Made by a program: the position numbers and the translations under genes
Notes under the pieces: generated by a model
What the model saw: the letters and a program-made list of their open reading frames with translations, nothing else
What the model was told of the DNA's origin: nothing
Database searches by the model: none
Shown: one piece after another, positions 19,479 to 29,281 of the stretch
Numbering within the stretch: position 1 is the stretch's first letter
How the letters are laid out: each line of letters opens with the position of its first letter
Assembly (NCBI RefSeq): GCF_003589925.1
Contig: NZ_CP032382.1
Span: forward strand, 1,426,001 to 1,490,000
Direction of reading: 5' to 3'
Source of the DNA: Chryseolinea soli
GTDB lineage: Bacteria; Bacteroidota; Bacteroidia; Cytophagales; Cyclobacteriaceae
Length of the DNA: 64,000 bases

Positions 19479-20795
19479 TTAAGCCGCAGCAAATTGAGAA
19501 CGTCCTTTCACTCTGCCCGACTTCATCATCCCTTCGTAGTGTCTCATGAGCAAGTAGCTTTCGATTTGCTGGAGGGTATCCAATACCACCCCAACCAAGA
19601 TCAGAAGCGACGTGCCACCAAAGAACTGCGCGAAGTTCTGTCCTACTCCAAGTTTTACTGCGAATGCGGGAAGCACGGCAATAGCACACAGGAATAAAGC
19701 TCCGGGCAATGTGATTCTTGATAAAACAGTGTCTATAAACTCAGCGGTTTGTTTGCCGGGTTTTACTCCGGGCACAAAGCCACCGTTGCGTTTCAAGTTG
19801 TCAGCAATGTCGTTCGAGTTGATCGTGATCGCCGTATAGAAGAACGTGAAGATCAAGATCATGGACGCGAACAGCAAGCTGTACTGCCATGAATACGGAT
19901 CCGAAAACGTAGACCCGATGTAGGCGCCGATCTCGCTGTCTCTCCACATGCCCGCGATGAGGGCCGGGAAGAACATCAAGGCTTGCGCGAAGATGATGGG
20001 CATTACCCCTGCGGAGTTCAACTTCAACGGAATGAAGTCGCGCTTGCCGCCGTAGAGTTTGTTGCCGATCACTTGCTTGGCATATTGGATCGGGATGCGG
20101 CGTGTCGCTTGCGTCAGGGCAATAACGGCTACCACGATTCCGAACAGTACAAACAATTCAATGATAAAAGCGAATGCCTTTCCAGGGAACTTGTCGCTGA
20201 TCTCGGCCATCAATGCCAGGGGCAAACGAGACACGATACCGATCATGATCAGCATGGAGATACCGTTACCGATACCTTTGTCGGTGATCCTTTCACCCAA
20301 CCACATACAGAACATTGTTCCGGCGATGAGGATGGCTACCGAGGTCACGTAGAAGAACGGTCCGGGGTTCATGATCACCGAAGGATCGATAGCACCTTTC
20401 AGGTAGCTATAACCTTGGAAGATCGTGATGAAGATCGTCAACACGCGAGTGTATTGATTCAAACGCTTCCGACCTGAGTCGCCTTCTTTCTGCAGCTTCT
20501 GGAAATAGGGTACAGCAAATGAAAGGAGCTGTACGATAATCGAAGCCGAGATGTACGGCATGATGCCCAATGCGAAAATCGACGCGTTGTTAAAGGCACC
20601 ACCCGAGAAGGTGTTGATAAAGCCGAGAATACCACTGCTGTTGCGGTTCACATCCAACCGGTTAGGGTCGATGCCGGGCAATACAATATAAGATCCGAGC
20701 CTGAAAATGACCAGGAATCCCATGGTATTGAGAATCCTGACGCGCAGGTCTTCTATTGAGAAGATATTCTTTATGGTTTGAATGAAACGCTTCAT
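19479..20795 (-). CDS. secY: Preprotein translocase subunit SecY
   Basis: 438-aa inner-membrane protein with about ten transmembrane helices, the channel of the Sec translocon. Characteristic parts are TMGFLVIFRLGSYIVLPGID, LGIMPYISASIIVQLL, YLKGAIDP, the cytoplasmic loop RRIPIQYAKQVIG, and the TFFYTAITINSNDIADNLKR and GGFVPGVKPGKQTAEFID segments. The plug/second helix region contains a Ser/Gly-rich FSGGAFNNASIFALG. The start overlaps the rplO stop by one base. Partners SecE and SecG are elsewhere. Confidence 0.98.
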   Translation of the reverse strand: MKRFIQTIKNIFSIEDLRVRILNTMGFLVIFRLGSYIVLPGIDPNRLDVNRNSSGILGFINTFSGGAFNNASIFALGIMPYISASIIVQLLSFAVPYFQKLQKEGDSGRKRLNQYTRVLTIFITIFQGYSYLKGAIDPSVIMNPGPFFYVTSVAILIAGTMFCMWLGERITDKGIGNGISMLIMIGIVSRLPLALMAEISDKFPGKAFAFIIELFVLFGIVVAVIALTQATRRIPIQYAKQVIGNKLYGGKRDFIPLKLNSAGVMPIIFAQALMFFPALIAGMWRDSEIGAYIGSTFSDPYSWQYSLLFASMILIFTFFYTAITINSNDIADNLKRNGGFVPGVKPGKQTAEFIDTVLSRITLPGALFLCAIAVLPAFAVKLGVGQNFAQFFGGTSLLILVGVVLDTLQQIESYLLMRHYEGMMKSGRVKGRSQFAAA

Positions 20796-21241
20796 TACTT
20801 CACGGTTGTGGCTGTTCCACCTACTTTTTCAATCGCTTGTGTTGCGCTAGCAGAGAAGGCATGTGCCTCGACGCTAACCTTCGCTTTCAATTCACCTCTT
20901 CCTAAAACTTTCACTTTGTCGTTCTTGCCTACTACACCATTTTCAATCAGCACTTGAAGGCTGAGGGTTGTAGATTTTACTTTTTCAGCAAGACCTTCCA
21001 AAGCATCAAGGTTCACTGCCTTGAAATATTCTTTGTTGTTGTTCTTAAAACCGAACTTCGGTACGCGACGCTGCAAAGGCATCTGACCCCCTTCGAAGCC
21101 AGACTTCTTGGCGTTACCCGAACGGGACTGCGCACCTTTGTGACCGCGTCCTGCCGTGCTTCCACCCGAGCCCTGACCGCGGCCAAGTCTCTTGTTTGTT
21201 TTTGTTGAACCTTCAGCAGGTTTTAATGTATGCAGCTTCAT
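20795..21241 (-). CDS. rplO: 50S ribosomal protein L15
   Basis: 148-aa L15, a late-assembly 23S rRNA-binding protein. The extended basic N-terminus KTNKRLGRGQGSGGSTAGRG and GHKGAQSRSGNAKKSGFEGG, then GQMPLQRRVPKFGFKN, are diagnostic. The C-terminal L18e-like domain has VKVLGRGELKAKVSVEAHAF. It lies between rpmD and secY. Confidence 0.98.
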   Translation of the reverse strand: MKLHTLKPAEGSTKTNKRLGRGQGSGGSTAGRGHKGAQSRSGNAKKSGFEGGQMPLQRRVPKFGFKNNNKEYFKAVNLDALEGLAEKVKSTTLSLQVLIENGVVGKNDKVKVLGRGELKAKVSVEAHAFSASATQAIEKVGGTATTVK

Positions 21242-21242
21242 C

Positions 21243-21422
21243 TTACAGTTCTTTTACAGTAATCAAATGATTTACTTTTGAAATCATACCGGCAATCTGC
21301 GGAGTCAGCTCCACTTCAACCGTTCTGTTTATTTTACCGAGGCCCAATGCTTGGATCGTGCGGATCTGCGTTTCAGGTCTCTTGATGGTGCTTCTTTTCT
21401 GCGTGATCTGTACTTTCGCCAT
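21243..21422 (-). CDS. rpmD: 50S ribosomal protein L30
   Basis: 59-aa L30 found by translating the gap between rpsE and rplO: ATG at 21422, TAA at 21243-21245. It reads [16 protein letters not shown], then [20 protein letters not shown] and ends HLITVKEL, the usual ferredoxin-like L30 pattern. It abuts rpsE upstream (5 nt) and rplO downstream (1 nt). Confidence 0.96.
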   Translation of the reverse strand: MAKVQITQKRSTIKRPETQIRTIQALGLGKINRTVEVELTPQIAGMISKVNHLITVKEL

Positions 21423-21427
21423 GTCTC

Positions 21428-21946
21428 TTAGCCGTTAAATACTTTCGACAATGATACTCCTCTGTTCTTTGCTACGGTGAAGGCGTCGCGCATGCTGGTC
21501 AATGCCTTGAAGGTAGCTTTCACCACGTTGTGGGGGTTTGACGAGCCTTTGGATTTTGCCAACACGTTGTGTACACCGGCACTTTCCAATACGGCGCGCA
21601 TAGCACCACCGGCGATAACACCCGTACCGGGCGAAGCGGGCTTCAGCAATACGAATCCACCGCCAAATTTTCCAACAGACTCATGCGGCACAGTGCCTTT
21701 GATGATCGGCACTTTCACCAGGTGCTTCTTCGCATCGTCGATGCCTTTGGTGATGGCGTCTGTTACTTCGTTGGCTTTGCCCAATCCGTAACCTACCACT
21801 CCGTTTCCATCGCCTACTACGACAATGGCTGCGAAGCTGAAACGACGACCACCTTTCACCACCTTGGCTACACGCTCGATGGCTACTACTCTTTCCTTAA
21901 GATCGATTTCGCTGGCTTTTACTGTGCTTATGTTGCTTACTGACAT
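21428..21946 (-). CDS. rpsE: 30S ribosomal protein S5
   Basis: 172-aa S5, involved in decoding accuracy and mRNA unwinding at the entry channel. The double-stranded RNA-binding domain has [40 protein letters not shown] and KANEVTDAI. The C-terminal domain has [20 protein letters not shown] and [19 protein letters not shown]. Length is standard; it lies between rplR and rpmD. Confidence 0.98.
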   Translation of the reverse strand: MSVSNISTVKASEIDLKERVVAIERVAKVVKGGRRFSFAAIVVVGDGNGVVGYGLGKANEVTDAITKGIDDAKKHLVKVPIIKGTVPHESVGKFGGGFVLLKPASPGTGVIAGGAMRAVLESAGVHNVLAKSKGSSNPHNVVKATFKALTSMRDAFTVAKNRGVSLSKVFNG

Positions 21947-21957
21947 ATTTCAGTTTC

Positions 21958-22308
21958 TTAGAATTTTAAACCACCTTCTCTGGCACCTTCAGCCAAAGCT
22001 TTGATATTTCCATGGTAGAGGTAACCATTGCGATCGAAGACGATGCTCTGAATGCCGGAGGCCAAAGCTTTTTCTGCGATCTTTTTGCCTACATTCTTCG
22101 AGTTCTCCACGTTTAGCTTTGCCTTTTCGCCAAGCTCTGCGGTGGAAGCAGAAACTACTGTGGTGCCTTTCAGATCGTCGATGATCTGAACGAACAAGCC
22201 TTTGTTGCTTCTGAACACGGACAAACGAGGTCTGTCTGTAGTGCCGGTTACTCTCTTACGGACACCTAACTTGATCCGCTCTCTTCTTTCTATATTCTTG
22301 CCTGCCAT
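21958..22308 (-). CDS. rplR: 50S ribosomal protein L18
   Basis: 116-aa L18, which binds 5S rRNA together with L5. Conserved parts are [35 protein letters not shown] and [20 protein letters not shown] with the terminal AREGGLKF. It sits between rplF and rpsE. Confidence 0.98.
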   Translation of the reverse strand: MAGKNIERRERIKLGVRKRVTGTTDRPRLSVFRSNKGLFVQIIDDLKGTTVVSASTAELGEKAKLNVENSKNVGKKIAEKALASGIQSIVFDRNGYLYHGNIKALAEGAREGGLKF

Positions 22309-22347
22309 AGTCTCTGTTTTCTATGATGCTTGTTCTTTGTCTACCGA

Positions 22348-22905
22348 TTACTTAGCAGCAGCCTTACCAGCTTTTCTGCGTACATACTCACCTGTGAAGC
22401 GAATACCTTTGCCTTTGTAAGGCTCGATCTTGCGGAGCGACTTCAACTTGGCGGCTACTTGTCCGAGGAGTTGTTTGTCGATGCCTTCCAGGATGATGGT
22501 CGGGTTCTGACCTTTTTCTTGTACGGCCTGAACTTTGATTTCAGAAGGAACAGCCAGGAACACGTTGTGCGAATAGCCTAAGCTAAGTTCGAGCACGTTG
22601 GACTGTGCGTTGGCTTTGTAACCCACACCCACCAGTTCAAGCTGGTGTTTGTAGCCTTTGGAAACGCCTTCCACCATGTTGGCGATCAATGCGCGGTACA
22701 GACCGTGCATAGCCTTGTGACGTTTTTGATCTGTAGGACGTTCTAATTCTACAATGCCGTTCTCAAACTTGACCGTAAAGTCAGGGTCGATGGCCTGGTA
22801 GAGTTCGCCTTTGGGTCCTTTCACGGTCACTTTGTTGTTCTCTTTCGAGAAGTTGAAAGTTACTCCGGAGGGAATGCTTATCGGTTGCTTACCTATTCGT
22901 GACAT
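22348..22905 (-). CDS. rplF: 50S ribosomal protein L6
   Basis: 185-aa L6 with two similar RNA-binding domains, located near the factor-binding site. Recognised from MSRIGKQPISIPSGVTFNFS, the TVKGPKGEL motif, ALIANMVEGVSKGYKHQLEL and the C-terminal RKIEPYKGKGIRFTGEYVRR, plus the KAGKAAAK end. It lies between rpsH and rplR. Confidence 0.98.
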   Translation of the reverse strand: MSRIGKQPISIPSGVTFNFSKENNKVTVKGPKGELYQAIDPDFTVKFENGIVELERPTDQKRHKAMHGLYRALIANMVEGVSKGYKHQLELVGVGYKANAQSNVLELSLGYSHNVFLAVPSEIKVQAVQEKGQNPTIILEGIDKQLLGQVAAKLKSLRKIEPYKGKGIRFTGEYVRRKAGKAAAK

Positions 22906-22917
22906 GTTGCTTCTCTA

Positions 22918-23316
22918 TTAATACACGTAACACAATACTTCACCACCTACGTTGAGGGTGCGTGCTTCCTTGTCGGTGATCACCCCTTTGGATGTCGACA
23001 GGATGGCAACGCCCAGGCCGTTCATTACGCGCGGCATGGAACCGGTGTTGGCATACTGGCGCAAACCAGGTGTGCTGATTCTTTCCAAGGTAGTTATAGC
23101 TGACTCCTTCGTTTCAGGATTGTACTTCAAGGCGATCTTGATAATGCCTTGGCTATGTTCACCGTCCTGGAACTTGTAGTTCAGGATAAACCCTTTGTCA
23201 AAAAGAACCTTCGTAATCTCCTTTTTGAGATTGGAAGCGGGGATTTCAACCACCTTATGGTTGGCCCTAATGGCATTCCGCAACCGGGTTAAGTAATCTG
23301 CTATCGGATCAGTCAT
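22918..23316 (-). CDS. rpsH: 30S ribosomal protein S8
   Basis: 132-aa S8, a primary central-domain 16S rRNA binder and, in E. coli, the autogenous repressor of the spc operon. Diagnostic parts are [40 protein letters not shown] and [20 protein letters not shown], ending in [10 protein letters not shown] 165-nt gap upstream, unusually long for this block, contains a consensus promoter and a leader hairpin, so rpsH and the genes after it can be transcribed separately. Confidence 0.98.
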   Translation of the reverse strand: MTDPIADYLTRLRNAIRANHKVVEIPASNLKKEITKVLFDKGFILNYKFQDGEHSQGIIKIALKYNPETKESAITTLERISTPGLRQYANTGSMPRVMNGLGVAILSTSKGVITDKEARTLNVGGEVLCYVY

Positions 23317-23378
23317 TTTATTTATCCTTTTCCTAATTCTATTAAATAAGCAAGCCCGCGTTTCTTAAAACCGGGCTG

Positions 23379-23409
23379 CAAAGATATCGAACAATTTCAA
23401 TAATCCAAA
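23379..23409 (-). promoter_or_regulatory. Perfect consensus promoter inside the ribosomal block, before rpsH
   Basis: On the minus strand TTTG (23406-23409), exactly 19 nt, then TATCTTTG (23379-23386). This fully matches the Bacteroidota sigma consensus. The predicted start is near 23372-23375, giving a leader of about 57 nt that begins with a possible hairpin AGCCCG/CGGGCT (roughly 23352-23377). Confidence 0.8.
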
Positions 23410-23481
23410 CTGTCATCGGGTTTCTCCTTGCGGAGACCTGGATACTCAGCAACCAATATGTAGTGTGTGTCGTGTGGGAAA

Positions 23482-23751
23482 TTACCAGCTCGCCTTGGTG
23501 ACGCCGGGTATCTTTCCTGCAGAAGCCATTTCACGGAATACGTTACGGCAAACGCCGAACTTACCCATATATCCTTTGGGACGGCCCGTGAGCTTGCAAC
23601 GGTTCTTCAACCGAACCGGGGAAGCGTTGCGGGGCAATTTGTCCAGGGCCGCATAGTCGCCGGCCTCTTTTAAGGCTTTCCGTTTTGCTGCGTAGGTCGC
23701 TACCAGCTTCTCACGTTTTGTCTGCCTTGCTATTACTGATGTTTTAGCCAT
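23482..23751 (-). CDS. rpsN: 30S ribosomal protein S14, zinc-free type
   Basis: 89-aa S14 of the 30S head. It starts [20 protein letters not shown] and ends [11 protein letters not shown], with the core [20 protein letters not shown] and [18 protein letters not shown]. It lacks the paired CxxC zinc ligands of short S14, so it is the long C-minus form. Together with the zinc-free L36 this points to a zinc-sparing ribosome. It is followed by the internal promoter region before rpsH. Confidence 0.98.
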   Translation of the reverse strand: MAKTSVIARQTKREKLVATYAAKRKALKEAGDYAALDKLPRNASPVRLKNRCKLTGRPKGYMGKFGVCRNVFREMASAGKIPGVTKASW

Positions 23752-23759
23752 GCTGTTTC

Positions 23760-24311
23760 TTAATTTTTATTCGCAAAAGGCATCCCGAAGGCTTTCAGGA
23801 GCTCGTAGCTTTCTTCGTCTGTTTGGGCAGTGGTCACGAACGTGATATCCATACCGCTGATCTTGTTCACCTTGTCGATGGAGATCTCGGGGAAGATAAT
23901 CTGTTCTTTCACACCCATGGTATAGTTTCCACGGCCGTCAAATCCTTTGGCGGAAATGCCGCGGAAGTCACGTACCCGGGGAAGGGCGATGCTCATGAGG
24001 CGATCCAGGAATTCGTACATCTTGTCGCCGCGCAGGGTCACCCGCACACCGATCGGCATGTTCTCTCTCAACTTGAAGTTGGAGATGGCTTTCTTCGACT
24101 TGGTCGATACCGCCTTCTGGCCGCTGATGCTGGTAATTTCTTCCAACGCCACGTCGATCAGTTTCTTGTCGGATACCGCCACGCCCATACCCTTGTTGAT
24201 GCAGATCTTCTCGATCTTGGGAACTTGCATCACTGACTTGTACTCAAATTTCTGCTTTAAAGCAGGGACAATCTCAGTCAGGTATTTGTCCTTTAATCTT
24301 GGAGCTGACAT
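23760..24311 (-). CDS. rplE: 50S ribosomal protein L5
   Basis: 183-aa L5, which binds 5S rRNA and forms an intersubunit bridge to S13. Characteristic segments are [60 protein letters not shown] and [18 protein letters not shown]. Start overlaps the rplX stop by one base. Confidence 0.98.
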   Translation of the reverse strand: MSAPRLKDKYLTEIVPALKQKFEYKSVMQVPKIEKICINKGMGVAVSDKKLIDVALEEITSISGQKAVSTKSKKAISNFKLRENMPIGVRVTLRGDKMYEFLDRLMSIALPRVRDFRGISAKGFDGRGNYTMGVKEQIIFPEISIDKVNKISGMDITFVTTAQTDEESYELLKAFGMPFANKN

Positions 24312-24649
24312 TATTTAATAATTTCTCCGGTTTTCTTAGAATATCTTTGAAGCTTTCCTTTGCTGTCGAGCTTGCGGCCTACGCGGGTGGTCTTGCCCGT
24401 GGCAGGATCAACCAGTTGCAGGTTGCTGATGTGCACTCCGGCTTCAGTTTTCTTGATGCCGCCTTCGGGCTTGCCGGCAGAAGGTTTCGTGTGTTTGGTC
24501 ACGATGTTGATGCCTTCAACGATGGCTCTGCTTTTTTCACGTACTACCTCGAGTACTTTTCCCGTCTTGCCACGATCGTCGCCAGCCAACACCTTCACGG
24601 TGTCGCCTTTGCGGATGTGCAATTTGGCTTTTGCGTTCTTCTTCTCCAT
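24311..24649 (-). CDS. rplX: 50S ribosomal protein L24
   Basis: 112-aa L24, an assembly initiator of the large subunit with an N-terminal KOW domain: [20 protein letters not shown] followed by [20 protein letters not shown]. The rest has [20 protein letters not shown]. It lies 3 nt after rplN. Confidence 0.97.
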   Translation of the reverse strand: MEKKNAKAKLHIRKGDTVKVLAGDDRGKTGKVLEVVREKSRAIVEGINIVTKHTKPSAGKPEGGIKKTEAGVHISNLQLVDPATGKTTRVGRKLDSKGKLQRYSKKTGEIIK

Positions 24650-24652
24650 GGC

Positions 24653-25021
24653 TTAGATTACTTCAGGGGCCAGTGATACAATTTTCATGAACTGCTTTTC
24701 TCTGAGCTCGCGTGCCACGGGGCCGAAAATACGGGTTCCACGGGGTTCGTCCTGAGCGTTCAAAAGAACGGCAGCGTTATCTTCAAAACGGATGTAGGAT
24801 CCGTCTTTTCTTCTTACTTCTTTCGTCGTTCTAACCACGACAGCTTTAGACACAGTGCCTTTTTTAACCTGGCTGCTGGGCATCGCGGACTTCACAGTCA
24901 CTACGATTTTATCGCCTACGGAAGCATAGCGTCTTTTGGTTCCGCCGAGTACGTGCATACACAGTACTTCTTTGGCGCCGCTATTGTCTGCTACGGTAAG
25001 TCTTGATTCGGTGCTTATCAT
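24653..25021 (-). CDS. rplN: 50S ribosomal protein L14
   Basis: 122-aa L14, a five-stranded-barrel 23S rRNA-binding protein at an intersubunit bridge. Recognised from [39 protein letters not shown] and [13 protein letters not shown] [20 protein letters not shown], then [20 protein letters not shown]. Standard length. Confidence 0.98.
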   Translation of the reverse strand: MISTESRLTVADNSGAKEVLCMHVLGGTKRRYASVGDKIVVTVKSAMPSSQVKKGTVSKAVVVRTTKEVRRKDGSYIRFEDNAAVLLNAQDEPRGTRIFGPVARELREKQFMKIVSLAPEVI

Positions 25022-25023
25022 AA

Positions 25024-25278
25024 TTACTTCGCTTTTTCAACTACTTCTACTAATCTCCAACGCTTGTCCTTGCTCAACGGACGGGTTTCCATGATGCGTA
25101 CGGTATCGCCGATACCTGCAGTGTTGGCCTCGTCGTGCGCCTTGAACTTGGTCGTACGGTTCACAAACTTTCCGTAGATGGGGTGCTTTACCTTTCTGTC
25201 TACGGCTACGGTGATGGTCTTTTGCATTTTATTGCTAACCACTTTGCCCACCCGTTCTTTTCTGTCGTTCCTTTCCAT
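25024..25278 (-). CDS. rpsQ: 30S ribosomal protein S17
   Basis: 84-aa S17, an OB-fold 16S rRNA binder. Conserved parts are [40 protein letters not shown] and [19 protein letters not shown]. It sits between rpmC and rplN. Confidence 0.98.
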   Translation of the reverse strand: MERNDRKERVGKVVSNKMQKTITVAVDRKVKHPIYGKFVNRTTKFKAHDEANTAGIGDTVRIMETRPLSKDKRWRLVEVVEKAK

Positions 25279-25283
25279 AGGAA

Positions 25284-25478
25284 TTATTTTTGAAGTTCTT
25301 TAGCTCTCAATTCTGTTTGCAATCTGGCTACCAGCTTACGAGACTCCCGGAGTTTCATGGGATTTTCGATGGCTGTCACTTGATGCGCAAACTGCATCTT
25401 GCGGAGCGCTTCTTTCTCGGCGCCGATCTTCTCTTGCAGCTCGGCTACGGTCAATGCTTTGATATCTGAATTTTTCAT
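25284..25478 (-). CDS. rpmC: 50S ribosomal protein L29
   Basis: 64-aa L29, a helical hairpin at the polypeptide exit where chaperones and SRP dock. The pattern [20 protein letters not shown] with [20 protein letters not shown] is typical. Its ATG overlaps the rplP stop by 4 nt. Confidence 0.96.
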   Translation of the reverse strand: MKNSDIKALTVAELQEKIGAEKEALRKMQFAHQVTAIENPMKLRESRKLVARLQTELRAKELQK

Positions 25479-25906
25479 GCCTTAGTCGCTTCTACGTAGT
25501 CGTGCTTAATCGTAAACTTCGTTTTCATCGGCAACTTGCCTTCTGCTAAGCGCATGGCTTCTTTTGCGGTTGCAATGTCCACGCCACCTGCTTCGAACAG
25601 GATGGTTCCGGGTTTGATCACGGCCACCCAGTATTCAGGAGCACCTTTACCTTTACCCATCCGCACTTCAGCAGGCTTGCGGGTAATCGGTTTGTCGGGG
25701 AAAATGCGAATCCATACCTGACCTTCACGCTTCATAGCGCGGGTTACTGCAATACGTGCAGCTTCCAATTGGCGGGCAGTGATCCATCCACCTTCCAGGG
25801 CTTTCAATCCAAATGAACCAAATGCGATAGAGTGACCTCTGGTGGCCATTCCTTTCACACGGCCCTTTTGCATTTTTCTGAATTTCGTTCGTTTCGGCTG
25901 TAACAT
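25475..25906 (-). CDS. rplP: 50S ribosomal protein L16
   Basis: 143-aa L16, which helps place A-site tRNA. Diagnostic parts are [60 protein letters not shown] and [20 protein letters not shown]. Standard length; overlaps rpmC by 4 nt. Confidence 0.98.
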   Translation of the reverse strand: MLQPKRTKFRKMQKGRVKGMATRGHSIAFGSFGLKALEGGWITARQLEAARIAVTRAMKREGQVWIRIFPDKPITRKPAEVRMGKGKGAPEYWVAVIKPGTILFEAGGVDIATAKEAMRLAEGKLPMKTKFTIKHDYVEATKA

Positions 25907-25939
25907 TGTTACCTATTCTTTATAGTTGCTTCGAAATAA

Positions 25940-26773
25940 TTATCCGTTTCTTCTCGGTCCGCCGCCACGGTTGTCGCCGCCGCGTCGCTGTCCTCCACCT
26001 TCACCACCGCGACGATCGCCGCCCGGTCTTCCACCACCTTCTCTTCTGCGTCCGCCTCTCTCGTTGCCGCCGCGCTCATTGCCACCTTTTTGTCCGGGGC
26101 CTTGTTGTGCGTTGCTCACCACGCCTACGTTCGGGGAAAGATCACGTTTGCCGTAGATCTCGCCTTTGAAGATCCATACTTTGATACCGATCTTGCCGTA
26201 TACGGTTTGCGACTCGGAGATCGCATAGTCGATGTCGGCGCGAAGGGTGTGCAGGGGCACCCGTCCTTCTTTGTATTGCTCTGTTCTCGCCATTTCGGCG
26301 CCGGCCAAACGGCCCGAGCATTTGATCTTGATGCCTTCCGCTCCCACGCGCATAGCCGAAGCGATTGCTTGCTTCATGGCACGCTTGTAAGAGATACGAG
26401 CCTCAATTTGCTGTGCGATTGATTCGCCCACCAGCTTCGAGTCCAGTTCAGGACGCTTGATCTCAAAGATATTGATTTGAACATCCTTGTTGGTGAGTTT
26501 CTTCAACTCTTCCTTGATCTTGTCGACCTCGTTTCCACCTTTACCGATCACCACGCCGGGACGGGCAGTGTGAATGGTCAGCGTGATGCGCTTCAGGGTT
26601 CTTTCGATCACCACTTTCGCGATACCACCTTTGGGGATACGTGCCTCTACGTATTTTCTGATTTTCTGGTCTTCAACCAGTTTATCGGAGAAGGTTTTGC
26701 CACCATACCAGTTGGAATCCCAGCCGCGTACGATGCCCAATCTAAAACCTACAGGATTAATTTTTTGTCCCAT
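25940..26773 (-). CDS. rpsC: 30S ribosomal protein S3 with long RGG-type tail
   Basis: 277-aa S3, part of the mRNA entry channel. The N-terminal part has [20 protein letters not shown]. The KH domain (about 40-110) has [20 protein letters not shown]. The C-terminal domain has [40 protein letters not shown] and [20 protein letters not shown]. After residue about 220 comes a tail of some 55 residues made of Gly, Arg, Asn, Gln and Glu with many RGG units, longer than E. coli S3. It is likely disordered and RNA-binding. The DNA for the tail is GC-rich and repetitive. Confidence 0.97.
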   Translation of the reverse strand: MGQKINPVGFRLGIVRGWDSNWYGGKTFSDKLVEDQKIRKYVEARIPKGGIAKVVIERTLKRITLTIHTARPGVVIGKGGNEVDKIKEELKKLTNKDVQINIFEIKRPELDSKLVGESIAQQIEARISYKRAMKQAIASAMRVGAEGIKIKCSGRLAGAEMARTEQYKEGRVPLHTLRADIDYAISESQTVYGKIGIKVWIFKGEIYGKRDLSPNVGVVSNAQQGPGQKGGNERGGNERGGRRREGGGRPGGDRRGGEGGGQRRGGDNRGGGPRRNG

Positions 26774-26775
26774 TA

Positions 26776-27246
26776 TTATTCCTTCGTTTCTTTTTCAGTC
26801 GATGTTACTTCAGCGCCTGCTTTTTTCAAGCTGGCTACTACGAGTGTCACGTGGTTTGAACGTTTTCTCACCCGGTGTGCTCTTCCTTGGGGAGCGGGTC
26901 TCAGTCTTTTCAGAATGCGGCCACCATCCACAAAAATTTCTTTCACGTACAGGTCGGCATCTTCCAGTTTCACATCCGTGTGTTTTGCTTCCCAGCCGGA
27001 GATGGCGGAGAGGAGCAATTTCTCCAGTTTAGGAGCGCCCACTTTGGGCTCATACTTCAGGATGTTCAGGGCCTTGTTCACCCGTTCGCCACGGATCAGG
27101 TCCGCTACAAGACGCATCTTGCGGGGCGATGTGGGAACGTTTTTCAACTTGGCTACCGAAGGGCCGGTCTTTGCCGCCTCTTTTCTGGCGTCACGCTTTT
27201 CGCGTTTCAGCACAGACTTCTTTGTCTTTTTCGCTACAGCTTCCAT
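26776..27246 (-). CDS. rplV: 50S ribosomal protein L22 with extended N-terminus
   Basis: 156-aa L22, whose beta-hairpin lines the peptide exit tunnel. The core has [33 protein letters not shown] and [20 protein letters not shown]. It carries about 35 extra Lys/Ala-rich residues at the N-terminus and a short acidic tail, which make it longer than the usual ~110-115 aa. The extension begins at the only good ATG (27246), 3 nt after rpsS. Confidence 0.97.
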   Translation of the reverse strand: MEAVAKKTKKSVLKREKRDARKEAAKTGPSVAKLKNVPTSPRKMRLVADLIRGERVNKALNILKYEPKVGAPKLEKLLLSAISGWEAKHTDVKLEDADLYVKEIFVDGGRILKRLRPAPQGRAHRVRKRSNHVTLVVASLKKAGAEVTSTEKETKE

Positions 27247-27248
27247 GA

Positions 27249-27527
27249 TTACTTAGCGTTATCTTTCTTAGTACCAGAGTGTCCACGGAAGGTGCGGGTA
27301 GGAGCGAACTCGCCGAGTTTGTGGCCTACCATGTTTTCCGTAACATATACCGGAATGAATTTATTTCCATTGTGAACAGCAAACGTATGACCGATCATCT
27401 CGGGTATTACGGTTGATCTTCTTGACCAGGTCTTGATAACAGATTTCTTACCTGATTTTTCAGTGGCTTCAACTTTCTTCACGAGACGGAAGTCACTGTA
27501 TGGTCCTTTTTTAATCGAGCGTCCCAT
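27249..27527 (-). CDS. rpsS: 30S ribosomal protein S19
   Basis: 92-aa S19 of the 30S head. Conserved parts are [40 protein letters not shown] and [18 protein letters not shown]. Its start overlaps the rplB stop by one base. Confidence 0.98.
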   Translation of the reverse strand: MGRSIKKGPYSDFRLVKKVEATEKSGKKSVIKTWSRRSTVIPEMIGHTFAVHNGNKFIPVYVTENMVGHKLGEFAPTRTFRGHSGTKKDNAK

Positions 27528-28351
27528 TATTTTTTCCTCTTAGCAATGATTAGGCGATCAGAATATTTCTTCGGGTGACGGGTCTTCTTGCCTTTCGCAT
27601 AAAGTCCGTTGCGTGATCTCGGATGTCCTCCGGATGCGCGTCCTTCACCACCACCCATCGGGTGATCGACAGGGTTCATGGCCACGGCACGGGTGCGGGG
27701 GCGAATGCCTCTCCAGCGTGAGCGACCAGCCTTACCCACACTTTCGTTCATGTGGTCAGGGTTCGATGTTGCGCCTACCGTTGCCATGCACACGTCAAGT
27801 ACGCTGCGCATTTCGCCAGAAGGCATTTTCAAAGTAGCCATACCGTTTTCGCGGGCCAGGAGTTGCACAAAGCATCCTGCGCTGCGGGCGATAGCGCCAC
27901 CTTTTCCGGGTTTCATTTCCACGTTGTGTACCACGGTACCTACGGGGATCTTCGCCAGGGGAAGAGCGTTTCCAATTTCAGGTGCTACGTCCGGACCGGA
28001 AACCACTACCTGGTCTACCTTCAATCCGTTGGGAGCAATGATATAGGTCTTCGAACCGTCGGCATAGAATAGCAGGGCTATACGGGCAGAACGGGTAGGA
28101 TCGTATTCAATAGACTTTACAGTTGCCGGGATGCCTGTCTTGTTGCGTTTGAAGTCGATCTCTCTCAACTTCTGCTTGTGACCGCCACCAATGTAGCGCA
28201 TGGTCATCTTTCCTTGCTTGTTCCGTCCACCGGTTTTCTTGATGGTGGTCAACAAGGATTTCTCCGGGATGTTGGTCGTAATATCGTCGAAGGAAGGGGC
28301 GAGTCTATGTCGCGTTCCTGCTGTGATCGGTTTTAATTTCTTCAGCGCCAT
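27527..28351 (-). CDS. rplB: 50S ribosomal protein L2
   Basis: 274-aa L2, essential for subunit joining and peptidyl transferase assembly. Characteristic segments are [59 protein letters not shown] and the catalytic-loop region [20 protein letters not shown] followed by [10 protein letters not shown] with the active-site-proximal His. Standard length. Confidence 0.99.
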   Translation of the reverse strand: MALKKLKPITAGTRHRLAPSFDDITTNIPEKSLLTTIKKTGGRNKQGKMTMRYIGGGHKQKLREIDFKRNKTGIPATVKSIEYDPTRSARIALLFYADGSKTYIIAPNGLKVDQVVVSGPDVAPEIGNALPLAKIPVGTVVHNVEMKPGKGGAIARSAGCFVQLLARENGMATLKMPSGEMRSVLDVCMATVGATSNPDHMNESVGKAGRSRWRGIRPRTRAVAMNPVDHPMGGGEGRASGGHPRSRNGLYAKGKKTRHPKKYSDRLIIAKRKK

Positions 28352-28361
28352 TGCTCAAAAA

Positions 28362-28649
28362 TTAGACGTTGCTATAAAAGTCAATTACTTCGCCTGCGGC
28401 CAGGGTAACGATGGCCTTCTTGTAGCTGGGCTTGCGGCCTGCCAATACACCGGCCTTTGTGTAACGGGTCTTTTTCTTACCCATCACGACCATGGTGTTT
28501 ACGCTTGCTACGTTTACGGCGTATTGTTTTTCTACGGCCTTCTTGATCTCCACCTTGTTCGCATCAAATGCGACGATGAAACCGTATTTTCCCTTCTCAT
28601 TCAGAGCAGAGACCTTTTCCGTTACTAGGGGTTTCTTCAGGGTGCTCAT
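28362..28649 (-). CDS. rplW: 50S ribosomal protein L23
   Basis: 95-aa L23 at the tunnel exit, the docking site for trigger factor and SRP. Recognised from KKPLVTEKVSALNEKGKYGF, IVAFDANKVEIKKAVEKQYA and VNTMVVMGKKKTRYTK. Start overlaps the rplD stop by one base. Confidence 0.97.
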   Translation of the reverse strand: MSTLKKPLVTEKVSALNEKGKYGFIVAFDANKVEIKKAVEKQYAVNVASVNTMVVMGKKKTRYTKAGVLAGRKPSYKKAIVTLAAGEVIDFYSNV

Positions 28650-29281
28650 TATGCTTTATTTAAAAGGTTTTCAATCTTGCTGATCGAGCTCTCCACGAAG
28701 ATCACGCTGTCGGCGTTCATCACATCGTATGTATTGATTTGATCGGCAGTAGTAATTTTTGCGTTCTGGATGTTTCTTCCGGACAACACAACATTCTTGT
28801 TGGCTTCGGGCAGAACGAGGAGCGTTTTCTTTTCGCCCAGCGAAAGGGCTTTCAGAAGCGCTGTGAATTGCTTGGTCTTGGGAGTTTCGAAGGTGAAGTC
28901 TTCCAAAATAGCAATCGAGTTATCTTTTGCTTTGTAAGTCAGGGCAGACTTACGGGCGAGGTCTTTCACTTTCTTGTTCAACTTGAACGAGTAGTCACGG
29001 GGTTGAGGACCGAATACGCGTCCACCACCTTTGAACTGAGGGTTCTTGATGTTACCCGCACGGGCTCCACCAGTTCCTTTTTGCTTCTTCAGTTTCTTGG
29101 AAGAACCTGAGATCTCGTTACGTTGCTTGGCCTTGTGTGTACCTTGGCGTTGATTGGCCAGGTAGCTCTTTACGTCCAAATAGATCGCGTGGTCGTTGGG
29201 CTCGATGCCAAACACCAGGTCCGACAGACTTACGGTCTTGCTGGATTTTTCGCCGCTGGATTTGAATACGGTTACTTCCAT
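28649..29281 (-). CDS. rplD: 50S ribosomal protein L4
   Basis: 210-aa L4, whose loop reaches the exit tunnel; in E. coli it also represses the S10 operon. Diagnostic are [40 protein letters not shown] and [20 protein letters not shown] in the central loop. Start overlaps the rplC stop by one base. Confidence 0.98.
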   Translation of the reverse strand: MEVTVFKSSGEKSSKTVSLSDLVFGIEPNDHAIYLDVKSYLANQRQGTHKAKQRNEISGSSKKLKKQKGTGGARAGNIKNPQFKGGGRVFGPQPRDYSFKLNKKVKDLARKSALTYKAKDNSIAILEDFTFETPKTKQFTALLKALSLGEKKTLLVLPEANKNVVLSGRNIQNAKITTADQINTYDVMNADSVIFVESSISKIENLLNKA

